From contig NZ_CP135921.1 in assembly GCF_032397745.1 (NCBI RefSeq), positions 4,576,501 through 4,640,500 of the forward strand: 64,000 nucleotides of DNA. The letters run 5' to 3'. Source of the DNA: Bradyrhizobium prioriisuperbiae. GTDB lineage: Bacteria; Pseudomonadota; Alphaproteobacteria; Rhizobiales; Xanthobacteraceae. How positions within the stretch are numbered: position 1 is the first letter of the stretch; every line of letters starts with the position of its first letter. The notes under the pieces are model-generated. The model was not told the DNA's origin, made no database searches, and was given only the letters and a program-made list of their open reading frames with translations. Below, one piece after another: positions 8,374-16,571 of the stretch. A program made the position numbers and the translations under genes.

Positions 8374-9252
8374 ATGGCAAAATTCAGGATCGAAGCGCAT
8401 TTTCGGCTGCAGGAGTGGGTGGCGGAAGAGAAGGGCTATTTCCGCGACGAGGGGCTCGATTACGAGTTCCGCGAGCTCATCCGCTCCAGCGACGGCGCCC
8501 ATCATGTCACCCAGGGCCAGAGCGGTGCGTTCCAGAGCATCGAGAAGGGACGCGAGGCGAACATCACCTGTGCCTGCCACTGGACGGTGAATGTCGCGGC
8601 GTCGCGCGGCCACACCAAGCTGTTCGCGGACGCCTATTCGGTGGCGCCGTCGGGCATTTTTGTGCGCGCGGATTCGGCCATCAAGTCGCCGGCCGATCTC
8701 GCCGACGTGCCGATTTCGGTCGGCTTCCAGTCCGGCAGCCACTATGCCACCATCCAGGCGCTGGAGTCCTACATGCCCAGCGACAAGATCAAGCTGTCGT
8801 TCGATGAGGGCATGCTGTTCAGCCGGATGGAAGCGTTCTTCGAGGGCAAGTCGCAGGCCGCGACCCTGTTCGGCGGCCCCTATTATTTCGCCGAGCAACT
8901 GGGATATCGCAAGCTGATCGACACCACCTTCATGGTCGGCGCCATGATCAATGGCGATCCCGACATGGCCGATGTGCGCAAATACTTCAACGCCCTGCGC
9001 CGTGCCCAGCGCGACATCGACCTCCGGCCGGAGCTCTACACCCACTATTACAAGATGGAGTTCCCCGAACGATTCCATGCGGCGATGGACACGCGGCGCT
9101 GGGGGCCGGGCGAGCGCATCGTGTTCGAACCCTACAGCCGCGAGGTGTTCGAGCAGTCGTTCGACTGGATCGCCAAACACGAGATTTTCGAGTCCGGCAG
9201 CATGGGCTCGGGCAGCTACGAGAATGCCACGGTGTCGATGGCACTGGCGTAG
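8374..9252 (+). CDS. Cytosolic substrate-binding-fold protein (NMT1/THI5-like)
   Basis: A 292-residue protein resembling the NMT1/THI5 class of periplasmic binding proteins (mature-like start, then RADSAIKSPADLADVPISVGFQSGSHY and a lobe ending near LFGGPYYFAEQLG). There is no signal peptide: the sequence begins MAKFRIEAHFRLQEW, which is where a mature receptor would start. No ABC permease or ATPase gene is near. Residues NITCACHW (about 65-72) form a CxCH cluster. It may be a cytosolic ligand sensor or an enzyme built on the receptor fold, as fungal THI5 is. The only neighbour of note is the divergent LysR gene. Function unknown. Confidence 0.7.
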   Translation: MAKFRIEAHFRLQEWVAEEKGYFRDEGLDYEFRELIRSSDGAHHVTQGQSGAFQSIEKGREANITCACHWTVNVAASRGHTKLFADAYSVAPSGIFVRADSAIKSPADLADVPISVGFQSGSHYATIQALESYMPSDKIKLSFDEGMLFSRMEAFFEGKSQAATLFGGPYYFAEQLGYRKLIDTTFMVGAMINGDPDMADVRKYFNALRRAQRDIDLRPELYTHYYKMEFPERFHAAMDTRRWGPGERIVFEPYSREVFEQSFDWIAKHEIFESGSMGSGSYENATVSMALA

Positions 9253-9325
9253 CCTGCGCTGTCTGACGGTGCGCGGGCGACCGCGCCCCTGCAGGATCGT
9301 AGCGTGATGGGCAAGCTGGTGGTGA

Positions 9326-9354
9326 CAATGTGAGGGACACGCGCTCTCACATTG
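9326..9354. terminator. Hairpin between convergent genes
   Basis: CAATGTGAG (9326-9334) and CTCACATTG (9346-9354) form a perfect 9-bp stem with an 11-base loop, placed between the ends of the gene at 8374-9252 and the convergent gene at 9359-9769. No long T-run follows on either strand. Confidence 0.45.
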
Positions 9355-9358
9355 GCCC

Positions 9359-9769
9359 TCAATGCATCAGCAGAAATCCGGTCGCGATGGTGAATCCCAT
9401 GGCCAAGATGAAGGTTGCGCTCATGACGAGCGCAGGCGTCTTCACGTTGCTGCCGTTCGCCAGGTCCTCGATTGCCTGAGTCTGGCTGTCGTTCAGCGTG
9501 AGGCCATTTTGTTTGCGGTCCAGGGCATCCAGTGTGCCGGTGATCGCGCCGAGCGTCGCCACGGCGGCGAGGATCGCCACACCAAACAAGATCCACGCCA
9601 CGAACATCGACCACGGCACCGATCGCGTTCCGGCTCCGCTGGCAGTGGTCTGCACGACCTTTTCCAAAAAAGTGACCGTCAACGCGATCACGCCGGTGGA
9701 CAGCGTGATGATCTGCTTGGTGGTATCTGCGGCCGATTTCAGGCCTTCGGACGAGGGCTTGTCCGCCAT
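9359..9769 (-). CDS. Hypothetical membrane protein, three helices
   Basis: A 136-residue protein with three predicted membrane segments: about 20-40 (IITLSTGVIALTVTFLEKV), 52-75 (MFVAWILFGVAILAAVATLG) and 113-134 near the C-terminus. The loop between the second and third helices is acidic and polar (about 40 residues). The start at 9769 has AGGTGG just upstream. It follows the 108-residue gene at 9777-10103 after only seven bases, so the two form an operon. I do not recognise a family; the helix-loop-helix plan could be a small signalling or sensor membrane protein. Confidence 0.65.
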   Translation of the reverse strand: MADKPSSEGLKSAADTTKQIITLSTGVIALTVTFLEKVVQTTASGAGTRSVPWSMFVAWILFGVAILAAVATLGAITGTLDALDRKQNGLTLNDSQTQAIEDLANGSNVKTPALVMSATFILAMGFTIATGFLLMH

Positions 9770-9776
9770 GGTCCAC

Positions 9777-10103
9777 CTATGAACAGAACGGCCACAGCGG
9801 GCAGAGCTTGCCGAGCGCCGAGTTAAACGTGTTTTCGCCGAGCTGATCGCCCCTGAGTTCGAACTGCTCCGTTTTCGCGTTAGCGGACGAGACCATGGCG
9901 TCGACCATGCGCTTGAACGCCTCCTCGCCCTGCTGGATCAGCTTGTCGCGCTCGGCCGCCGGCTTGGCGAACACATCTTGCGCGCCACGTTTCGCCGCCT
10001 CTCGCATCTCGCTCTCGGCACCGACGCCGAATTGGCGGCCATGCGCCTTGGCATAGTCGACCGCGTCTGTGAAAAATTTCTTCTCCAAATCCGCCTGATT
10101 CAT
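9777..10103 (-). CDS. Hypothetical small soluble helical protein
   Basis: A 108-residue protein, highly charged and probably mostly helical (MNQADLEKKFFTDAVDYAKA, then EEAFKRMVDAMVSSANAKTEQ). It ends in an unusual Cys/Trp-rich tail, KLCPLWPFCS, which could form a disulphide or bind metal. GGGGA lies six bases before the ATG. It is the first gene of a two-gene operon with the membrane protein at 9359-9769, and the two products may interact. No family recognised. Confidence 0.6.
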   Translation of the reverse strand: MNQADLEKKFFTDAVDYAKAHGRQFGVGAESEMREAAKRGAQDVFAKPAAERDKLIQQGEEAFKRMVDAMVSSANAKTEQFELRGDQLGENTFNSALGKLCPLWPFCS

Positions 10104-10153
10104 GAATGTCCCCGTCTTCCCTGGAAATCGCTCTGTGATGAAAAAATTCGGCT

Positions 10154-11251
10154 CTAATCCCCCATGCGCCGCGTCAACACGGCGGTCGACACCTTGAGCG
10201 GTTCGCCCTGCACCACATGGGTCATGTTCTGCAGCGCGACCGCAGCGTGGGCCGCGAGCACATCGGAAATCTCGCTGGTGTCGGTGGTGAAGCGGATCTT
10301 GCGCAGATAGGCGTCGGCATTGGCGCCGCGCGCCAAACGAAACAGCTTCGTCATCATGTCGTCGACCTTGAGGCCGGGACGGGTGACCTTGCCGGCGGCA
10401 TCGAACTCCGCATCGCGCTGCCAGTAGCCATCACGGTCGAAGAAGATCATCGGGATGAATGCCGCCGCGTCCTTGACATAATAGTTGCGCTCGGCATCCT
10501 CGAAAATTTCTCGGATGGTGCCGCCGCTGCCACGCGCATAGACAATGCCGGCGCGCGAATTGGTGATCAGCGTTTCCTCGCGGATGCTGTTCTGGAAATA
10601 TTTTGCATAGTGACTGGCGAAGGGAACGGTCGGCTCCTGGCCATACAGCCAGGTCGGCACGCCCAGGCTTTCGCCGGTCTCGGGCGGTGCGAGCGCCCGC
10701 GCCTCCAAGGCGGCGTTCATCCATCGTCGCGCGGCATCGAGATCGTCGGCGCGGTCGGGCACAAGTGTGCCGTCGTCCGCGATAGCGCCGATCAGGTCGG
10801 GCAGTGCGGTGGCCTTGGCGAGCACGGCCAGCGCCTTGTCCACGGTGGCGACATCGGCATGGGCGAACCAGGCGCCCATGTGCGCGGCTTCCATGGCGCC
10901 GGGCCCGCCGCCGCTGACGATCAGATAGCCTTGCCGTGTCAGCTCGCGGGCCAGCAGCGCGACGTCACGGTAGCTGTCGTCGCCGCGGTTGACCGCATGG
11001 CCGCCCATGATGCCGACCAGTTTTGGCGTCCGGTTGTCGAGGAAATGCTTGAGCGCTTCCGAGATATGGGCGTCGTGGTCGGCCTGGGCACGGCGGATGG
11101 CCAGCGTCTTCGGGCTTGCGGCGCCGTCGGCGATGTACTGGCGGAAGACGCCAAAGTCCCAGGAGCTGGCGAAGCCCATGGGGGCATCGGGCTGATAGCC
11201 GGCGAGCAGGTCGGCGGAACTGTAGAGCTCGGTCGGGTTGGCGTAGGGCAT
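10154..11251 (-). CDS. LOG-like Rossmann-fold protein
   Basis: A 365-residue protein with a central Rossmann domain related to the LOG / TIGR00730 group. The phosphate loop GGGPGAMEAAHMGA is intact, but the usual PGGxGTxxE signature appears as ARGSGGTIREIFEDA. It is longer than typical LOG proteins (about 180-220 residues), with an N-terminal extension of about 80 and a C-terminal extension. True LOG enzymes release cytokinin bases from their riboside monophosphates; this divergent member may act on another nucleotide. Start chosen at 11251 because GGAG lies six bases upstream; it abuts the ATG at 11257. Confidence 0.7.
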   Translation of the reverse strand: MPYANPTELYSSADLLAGYQPDAPMGFASSWDFGVFRQYIADGAASPKTLAIRRAQADHDAHISEALKHFLDNRTPKLVGIMGGHAVNRGDDSYRDVALLARELTRQGYLIVSGGGPGAMEAAHMGAWFAHADVATVDKALAVLAKATALPDLIGAIADDGTLVPDRADDLDAARRWMNAALEARALAPPETGESLGVPTWLYGQEPTVPFASHYAKYFQNSIREETLITNSRAGIVYARGSGGTIREIFEDAERNYYVKDAAAFIPMIFFDRDGYWQRDAEFDAAGKVTRPGLKVDDMMTKLFRLARGANADAYLRKIRFTTDTSEISDVLAAHAAVALQNMTHVVQGEPLKVSTAVLTRRMGD

Positions 11252-11343
11252 GGCCATCTCCGTCGCAAAGAAATTCGGACAGTCACGTTTCGGCAATATC
11301 GAAAAATCAAAAGCTGGACGTTAAAACAACAGTGTGCCGTGCC

Positions 11344-12180
11344 TCAGGGCGCGGTGCAATCCGTGCTCGCATAGGCATCGTTCAGGAATTTCGCAAGCCG
11401 CAGTCCGCCAAGCCCGAGCTGGCGATCCAGGACCGGGAGTGCCGTGCGATAATAATCGTCGTCGAGGGTCATGGTGGCGGGAACTGCATTCCAGACCTCG
11501 CGGGCCGCGGCATGGGCTGTTACGGCCCAGCTCTCCGGCGCCATGTCGCCGGGATCGGTGTTGGTCTTGAGCCAGCCATTCTCCAGCCGGTCGACATAGG
11601 CGCCCCACGCCCATACGGTCCTGGTGATCAGCGTGACATCCCACACCGTGTGCAGGTCGCTGGGCGTGCGCTGTGGCACGCACTTGCCGAGGCAAACCTG
11701 GCCGCGCATGAAGACGTCGACCTTGAAATCGTTGCCGCCATGGTCATCCAGCACCGCGTGCAGCGGCTGATGGATGTCCCCGATGAAATGCACCGCGTAT
11801 TTCAGCGCTTCGGCTTTCTGCGCATCGGTTTCCGCGCAGCGTAGCTCGCGTTTCAGCCGGGCGATCTCCTTGACCACGCAATCGCCCCTCGCAGCGTCGT
11901 CCCTGCAGTCCCGCCCCGGCTGATAGTCGCTGAGCGCGAGGGGGATGCTGACGAAGTGCCAGTTGTAGGTCGCCGGCCGCTCGTTGCGCACGTCGTCGGC
12001 CCAGCTTCCGACCGAGGCCAGCGAATGGCCGCGTCCGAGAAGCTTCTCCACCATCGCCGCCGCCGCGGCATTGAGGCGGCGCTGGGCGATTTCGGCCACG
12101 ATGGAGTGGCCTTCCGGTCCCCAGGCGAAGGCTTGCGATGAAACACACAGGGCTGCTGCTGCCAACGCGATGCGTCGCAT
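11344..12180 (-). CDS. S1/P1-type secreted nuclease
   Basis: A 278-residue protein with a signal peptide ending AFA, so that the mature chain starts with Trp (WGPEGH), as in S1/P1 nucleases where the N-terminal Trp is a zinc ligand. Further zinc-site stretches are GSWADDVR, HFIGDIHQPLHAVLDDHGGND and DLHTVWD. These enzymes cut single-stranded DNA or RNA in the periplasm or outside the cell. The start at 12180 is preferred: AAGGAG sits six bases upstream, while the ATG at 12186 directly abuts it. The likely role is phosphate or nucleotide scavenging. Confidence 0.88.
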   Translation of the reverse strand: MRRIALAAAALCVSSQAFAWGPEGHSIVAEIAQRRLNAAAAAMVEKLLGRGHSLASVGSWADDVRNERPATYNWHFVSIPLALSDYQPGRDCRDDAARGDCVVKEIARLKRELRCAETDAQKAEALKYAVHFIGDIHQPLHAVLDDHGGNDFKVDVFMRGQVCLGKCVPQRTPSDLHTVWDVTLITRTVWAWGAYVDRLENGWLKTNTDPGDMAPESWAVTAHAAAREVWNAVPATMTLDDDYYRTALPVLDRQLGLGGLRLAKFLNDAYASTDCTAP

Positions 12181-12279
12181 CGTCATCTCCTTGGGGCGAG
12201 GCTCTCGTAGGTATGTCGTCGGCGGCGGCGTTCGGTTCAGTGTGTCATTGCGATGTTACAATCGGAAGACGAGCGGGCA

Positions 12280-13092
12280 TCACCGCCCGGTAAACGCAGG
12301 CAAGCGCTTTTCCACGAAATGCTTCACGCCTTCCTTGAAGTCGTCGCTTGCAAGACTCAGCGCCATTTCATGGTCGGCCACGTCCATGGCTTCGTCGAGC
12401 GACTGCATCGGGCTCTGCCAGAGCTGCCGCTTGATGACGCGCAGCGATCGCGGCGACGACAGCTCGGCGAGCTCGTTGGCGTAGGCGAGGGTCGCGGGCA
12501 TCAGTTCGTCACCGGGATAGAGCCGGTCGGCCAGGCCGATCCGTAGCGCCTCGTCGGCCGTCACCTTGCGCGCGGACAGCAGCAGGTCGGTCGCCTTCGA
12601 CAGCCCGACCAGGCGGGGCAGGGTCCAGCTGATACCATGTTCGGCGATCAGGCCGCGGCGTGCAAAGGCGGTGGTGAACACGGCCTGTTGCGATGCGAAG
12701 CGCATGTCGCAGAACAGGGCGAAGCACAGGCCGAGACCCGCGCAGGGGCCGTTGACCGCGGCGATGATTGGTTTGGAGACCGCGGGAAAGTAAGTGTTCT
12801 TGCGCTGGAAATCCTTGCGCGATGTCGGGTCGAACGGGGGATCGGTGGCTTCTTCCAGACGTCCCGCGCCTGAAATCTGGGAAAGGCGCTTCATGTCCGC
12901 GCCGGCGCAGAAGCCACGCCCGGCGCCGGTAAGCACGATGACACGAACATTGTCGTCCTTGTCGGCCTGTTCCATCGCCGCGCGGACTTCCTGTCCCATC
13001 ACGGCAGTCCAGGCATTGAGTTGATCCGGCCGATTGAGGGTGACGACGGCGACATGATCGGTCGCGGTGTAGTCGACTTCGGTGAACGACAT
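12280..13092 (-). CDS. Enoyl-CoA hydratase/isomerase family protein
   Basis: A 270-residue crotonase-fold protein. The two oxyanion-hole stretches are visible (GAGRGFCAGAD and NGPCAGLGLCFALFCD), and a catalytic-type Glu lies in GLIAEHGISWTLPRLVG. It probably hydrates or isomerises an enoyl-CoA; the exact reaction cannot be told. Start at 13092 is supported by GGGAG about eight bases upstream. It stands about 93 bases upstream of the nuclease gene on the same strand and is divergent from HopJ. Confidence 0.85.
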   Translation of the reverse strand: MSFTEVDYTATDHVAVVTLNRPDQLNAWTAVMGQEVRAAMEQADKDDNVRVIVLTGAGRGFCAGADMKRLSQISGAGRLEEATDPPFDPTSRKDFQRKNTYFPAVSKPIIAAVNGPCAGLGLCFALFCDMRFASQQAVFTTAFARRGLIAEHGISWTLPRLVGLSKATDLLLSARKVTADEALRIGLADRLYPGDELMPATLAYANELAELSSPRSLRVIKRQLWQSPMQSLDEAMDVADHEMALSLASDDFKEGVKHFVEKRLPAFTGR

Positions 13093-13246
13093 GCTGTTTC
13101 TCCCGCCATTGTTTTTCATCATTGTTTTCCTGGCCGCCGCGGGGGCGATGTGCTGGGCACGATAGGGGGCGGCATGTTAGGGGGCAACGCGATTCTCGAA
13201 AAAGCGCAGGGCCAGCTCGTCCGGCTGTTCAACCAAGGAAAACGTC

Positions 13247-13588
13247 ATGACTGATCTGAAGACCCTGCTGGCCGGCCTCGACTCCGGCGAGCACATGTTC
13301 GCCGAGACCCTGGCCTTCATCGCGGCGCATTACGACTACCAGCCGCAGGCATTCCGCAACGGTGAGCTGGACAACGCCGCGGGTCAGAACGAGGGGGCCT
13401 GCAAGACGCTGGGCCTGGCCAAGCTGGAAGGGCTGAGCGACCAGCAGGCACTGCTGGCATTCGGCGAGCATTATCGCAGCGTGCTGGCCAAGCCCGACGG
13501 CAGCGACCACGGCAACATCCGCAACCTGATGGCGCACGGCCTCGCAGGTGTGACGTTTGCCGGGCCGCCATTGACTCGCAAGGGGTGA
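13247..13588 (+). CDS. HopJ-family protein
   Basis: A 113-residue protein matching the HopJ family, originally named as a type III effector in Pseudomonas syringae but widespread in bacteria without that role. Recognisable features are YDYQPQAFRNGELDNAAG, the NxGACK stretch, FGEHYRSVL and DHGNIRNLM...GVTFAGPPLT. AAGGA lies seven bases before the ATG. No secretion genes are near, so an effector function is unlikely here. Its cellular role is unknown. Confidence 0.85.
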   Translation: MTDLKTLLAGLDSGEHMFAETLAFIAAHYDYQPQAFRNGELDNAAGQNEGACKTLGLAKLEGLSDQQALLAFGEHYRSVLAKPDGSDHGNIRNLMAHGLAGVTFAGPPLTRKG

Positions 13589-13736
13589 ACGGCCGTCGCT
13601 TTTGTGCGCAGGGAACTAAAATCTGTGTCGCACCGCGACAAATACGCCGGCTCGACTCCGCGATAACGAAGCGTAAGCTTGCCGTCTGCTCCAACGAGCC
13701 CAGGCTCGCCTAAAAAATAAAAATGCGGAGGACACC

Positions 13737-15539
13737 ATGCTCGATAAGGCCCCCAACGGCAAAGTCTCCGAAATTCTTAATGCGCTGGATGCGGCGCTTT
13801 CGGCCGGCGATGTGGATCGCGCCGTCGCTCTGTTCCAGACAGATTGCTACTGGCGCGATCTCGTGACCTTCACCTGGAATATTCGCACCATGGAGGGCAA
13901 GGATCAGGTTCGGGACATGCTGAAGCCGCAGCTGTCAGCCACCAAACCGTCGAACTGGCGGATCGCCGATGGCGAAAACGCCTCCGAGGCCGATGGGATC
14001 ACCGACAGCTGGATTGAATTCGAAACCCATGTGGCGCGTGGCTTCGGGCACATTCGTGTGAGGGACGGCCTGATCTGGACGCTGCTGACCAGCATGAGCG
14101 AGCTGAAGGGCCACGAGGAGCCGCTCGGCACGGATCGTCCGATGGGCGCGAAGCACGGCGTCGACCGCAACCGCAAGACCTGGAAAGAGGAGCGGGAGGC
14201 GGAAGCGGCCGAGCTCGGTTATACGCGCCAGCCGTATTGCGTCATCGTTGGTGGCGGGCAGGGCGGCATCGCGCTGGCGGCGCGGCTGCGCCAGCTCGAT
14301 GTGCCGACCATCGTGATCGAGCGCAACGAACGCGCCGGCGACAGCTGGCGCAAGCGTTACAAGTCGCTCTGCCTGCACGATCCGGTCTGGTACGACCATC
14401 TGCCCTATTTGCCATTCCCGCGGAACTGGCCGGTGTTTTCACCCAAGGACAAGATCGGCGACTGGCTGGAGATGTACACCAAGGTGATGGAGCTGAATTA
14501 CTGGAGTTCGACCACCTGCAAGACAGCCTCCTACGACGACAAGGCCGGCGAATGGACCGTGGTGGTCGAACGCGACGGCAAGGAGATCGTGCTCAGGCCG
14601 AAACAGCTGGTGCTTGCCACGGGAATGTCGGGCAAGGCCAACGTGCCAAAGTTCGAGGGCATGGAGTCCTTCAAGGGCGACCAGCATCATTCGTCGCAGC
14701 ATCCGGGGCCGGACAATTATCGCGGCAAGAAGGCGGTGGTGATCGGCTCCGACAATTCCGCGCACGATATCTGTGCGGCGCTGTGGGAAAATGGCGTCGA
14801 CGTCACCATGGTGCAGCGCTCGTCCACCCACATCGTCAAGTCGGACTCGCTGATGGAGCTCGGGCTGGCCGGGCTCTATTCGGAACAGGCGGTCGAGGCC
14901 GGCATGACCACGGCCAAAGCGGACATGACCTTTGCGTCGATCCCTTACAAGATCCTGCATCAATTCCAGATCCCGGTTTACAACGCCATCCGGGAGCGCG
15001 ACGCCGATTTCTACAAGCGGCTGGAGAAGGCCGGCTTCATGCTTGACTATGGCGACGACGAGTCCGGCCTGTTCATGAAGTACCTGCGCCGCGGCTCCGG
15101 CTATTACATCGACGTCGGCGCCTCCGACCTGGTCGCTGACGGCAGCATCAGGTTGAAAAGCGGCGTCGACGTCAAAAAGCTGACGGCGAATTCGGTGATC
15201 CTCAGCGACGGCACCGAGCTGCCCGCCGATCTCGTGGTCTATGCCACCGGTTACGGCTCGATGAACGGCTGGGCGGCCGACCTGATTTCAAAGGAAGTCG
15301 CCGCCAAGGTCGGCAAGGTGTGGGGCCTCGGCTCCAGCACCACCAAGGATCCCGGCCCCTGGGAAGGCGAGCAGCGCAACATGTGGAAGCCCACCCAGCA
15401 GCAGGCACTTTGGTTCCATGGCGGCAATCTGCACCAGTCGCGGCATTATTCGCAGTATCTGTCGCTGCAGCTGAAGGCGCGCAAGGAAGGCATCGCCACC
15501 CCGGTGTACGGGCTGCAGCAGGTGCATCACGCCGGGTGA
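13737..15539 (+). CDS. FMO-type oxygenase with NTF2-like N-terminus
   Basis: A 600-residue protein. Residues about 8-125 resemble an NTF2/SnoaL-like domain (NALDAALSAGDVDRAVALF...), and about 165-590 form a two-dinucleotide flavin monooxygenase. The FAD motif GGGQGG is at 172-177, ERNERAGDSWRKRY follows, and the FMO-type stretch FKGDQHHSSQH is at 312-322. The NADPH-binding motif is GSDNSAHD (337-344), which lacks the usual third Gly. GGAGG is five bases before the ATG. It is monocistronic, ending before a hairpin at 15569. Substrate unknown; N- or S-oxidation or YUCCA-like chemistry are options. Confidence 0.82.
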   Translation: MLDKAPNGKVSEILNALDAALSAGDVDRAVALFQTDCYWRDLVTFTWNIRTMEGKDQVRDMLKPQLSATKPSNWRIADGENASEADGITDSWIEFETHVARGFGHIRVRDGLIWTLLTSMSELKGHEEPLGTDRPMGAKHGVDRNRKTWKEEREAEAAELGYTRQPYCVIVGGGQGGIALAARLRQLDVPTIVIERNERAGDSWRKRYKSLCLHDPVWYDHLPYLPFPRNWPVFSPKDKIGDWLEMYTKVMELNYWSSTTCKTASYDDKAGEWTVVVERDGKEIVLRPKQLVLATGMSGKANVPKFEGMESFKGDQHHSSQHPGPDNYRGKKAVVIGSDNSAHDICAALWENGVDVTMVQRSSTHIVKSDSLMELGLAGLYSEQAVEAGMTTAKADMTFASIPYKILHQFQIPVYNAIRERDADFYKRLEKAGFMLDYGDDESGLFMKYLRRGSGYYIDVGASDLVADGSIRLKSGVDVKKLTANSVILSDGTELPADLVVYATGYGSMNGWAADLISKEVAAKVGKVWGLGSSTTKDPGPWEGEQRNMWKPTQQQALWFHGGNLHQSRHYSQYLSLQLKARKEGIATPVYGLQQVHHAG

Positions 15540-15568
15540 GTCCATAGAGGCTGAAAATCGAAGCGTCT

Positions 15569-15588
15569 CGGCGGTTTCAGTACCGCCG
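15569..15588. terminator. Hairpin between convergent genes
   Basis: CGGCGGT (15569-15575) and ACCGCCG (15582-15588) form a perfect 7-bp stem with a 6-base loop between the ends of the FMO gene and the convergent MBL gene. No T-run. Confidence 0.4.
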
Positions 15589-15613
15589 TGGCGCGTTCGG
15601 TTGAACCCCGATC

Positions 15614-16426
15614 TTATTGACGGCGTTCCACAGCCTGCGGCCCATGGATGTGACGTTCGATCGAGCGCGCCACCGCCGCCTTGGCGTCGTGCCTGATCTC
15701 GCCGCGGTCCGCAAACGGCGAATAGATCGCGTCGAAGTCGAGCGCGGCGAGGCGCCCGCCGATACGCTCTACCTCCGCGGCCGGCAGCGGCACGTAGTTC
15801 GGATAGGACCACATGAAGGCGACATGCCTGCGATCCGGGGTCACCAGTAGGGTGTCGCCCGGCAGCAGTGCGCGTTGCTCGGCCCAATGCAGCAGGGATG
15901 ATCCGGGATAATGTCCGCCGAGCCGGTGCAGCGTGAGGCCTGGCAACAGCTCGCGCGTGTCGCCGCTCCAGTGATCGAGATGATGATCGGGCTCGGCCAC
16001 CCATTCGTGGTCGGCCTCGTGCACCAGCACCGGACAATCGAAGGTGCGGCCCCAGGTCGCGATCGCGCTGTAGAAATGCGGATGCGAGATCGCGATCGCC
16101 TTGAGGCCGCCCAACGCGCGGATGATGGTCGTTGTCGCTTCGTCCAGCAGGCTGATGCAATCCCACAGCACGTTGCCGGCCGGCGTCTGCACCAGCAGCG
16201 CGCGCTGGCCGATGCCGAAACGCGGCACGGTGGTGATCGAGATCAAGCCCGGCGCAAGCTGGTGGAAGGCGTTGGAATGGCCGGCCGCGAGTTGCGCCGG
16301 TGTGGTCCAGCGCTGGCCGGTTGGCGGCACGAACTGCCTGTCGTCATCGCAGATGAAGCAGCGATCGGGCGGGGCCTCGCTGGGCGCATATTGCAGGCCG
16401 CAGGTCTCGCAAATGAACTGCTGCAT
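15614..16426 (-). CDS. MBL-fold hydrolase with N-terminal zinc ribbon
   Basis: A 270-residue protein. The N-terminus (residues about 5-27) has two CxxC pairs (CETCG and CFICD), a rubredoxin-like zinc ribbon. The rest is a metallo-beta-lactamase fold with metal-ligand stretches HPHFYSA, HEADHEW, GGHYPGSS and GDTL. The first motif is HxH without the usual D-H, so metal binding may differ from classical MBL enzymes. AAGGAA lies about nine bases before the chosen ATG. It is divergent from the LysR gene at 16572, which probably regulates it through the palindromes at 16508-16531. Substrate unknown. Confidence 0.8.
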   Translation of the reverse strand: MQQFICETCGLQYAPSEAPPDRCFICDDDRQFVPPTGQRWTTPAQLAAGHSNAFHQLAPGLISITTVPRFGIGQRALLVQTPAGNVLWDCISLLDEATTTIIRALGGLKAIAISHPHFYSAIATWGRTFDCPVLVHEADHEWVAEPDHHLDHWSGDTRELLPGLTLHRLGGHYPGSSLLHWAEQRALLPGDTLLVTPDRRHVAFMWSYPNYVPLPAAEVERIGGRLAALDFDAIYSPFADRGEIRHDAKAAVARSIERHIHGPQAVERRQ

Positions 16427-16507
16427 CGGGCGTTCCTTTCTCTGTCTCACCGGCATTCCCAAGGCAGTCGTTAAAGCCGGGAGGTGTCAGTCGTTAACGC
16501 GGGACCT

Positions 16508-16531
16508 AATTGGTTGCCAATTCTATGGCAA
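16508..16531. promoter_or_regulatory. Candidate LysR operator, overlapping palindromes
   Basis: AATTGG-TTG-CCAATT (16508-16522) overlaps TTGCCA-ATTCTA-TGGCAA (16514-16531). Both are perfect inverted repeats. They lie between the divergent MBL and LysR genes, about 40 bases before the LysR start, where an LTTR recognition and activation site pair is expected. Confidence 0.5.
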
Positions 16532-16571
16532 TATGGAATTGAGGACAGATACTATTCACTATTGGTGATGA

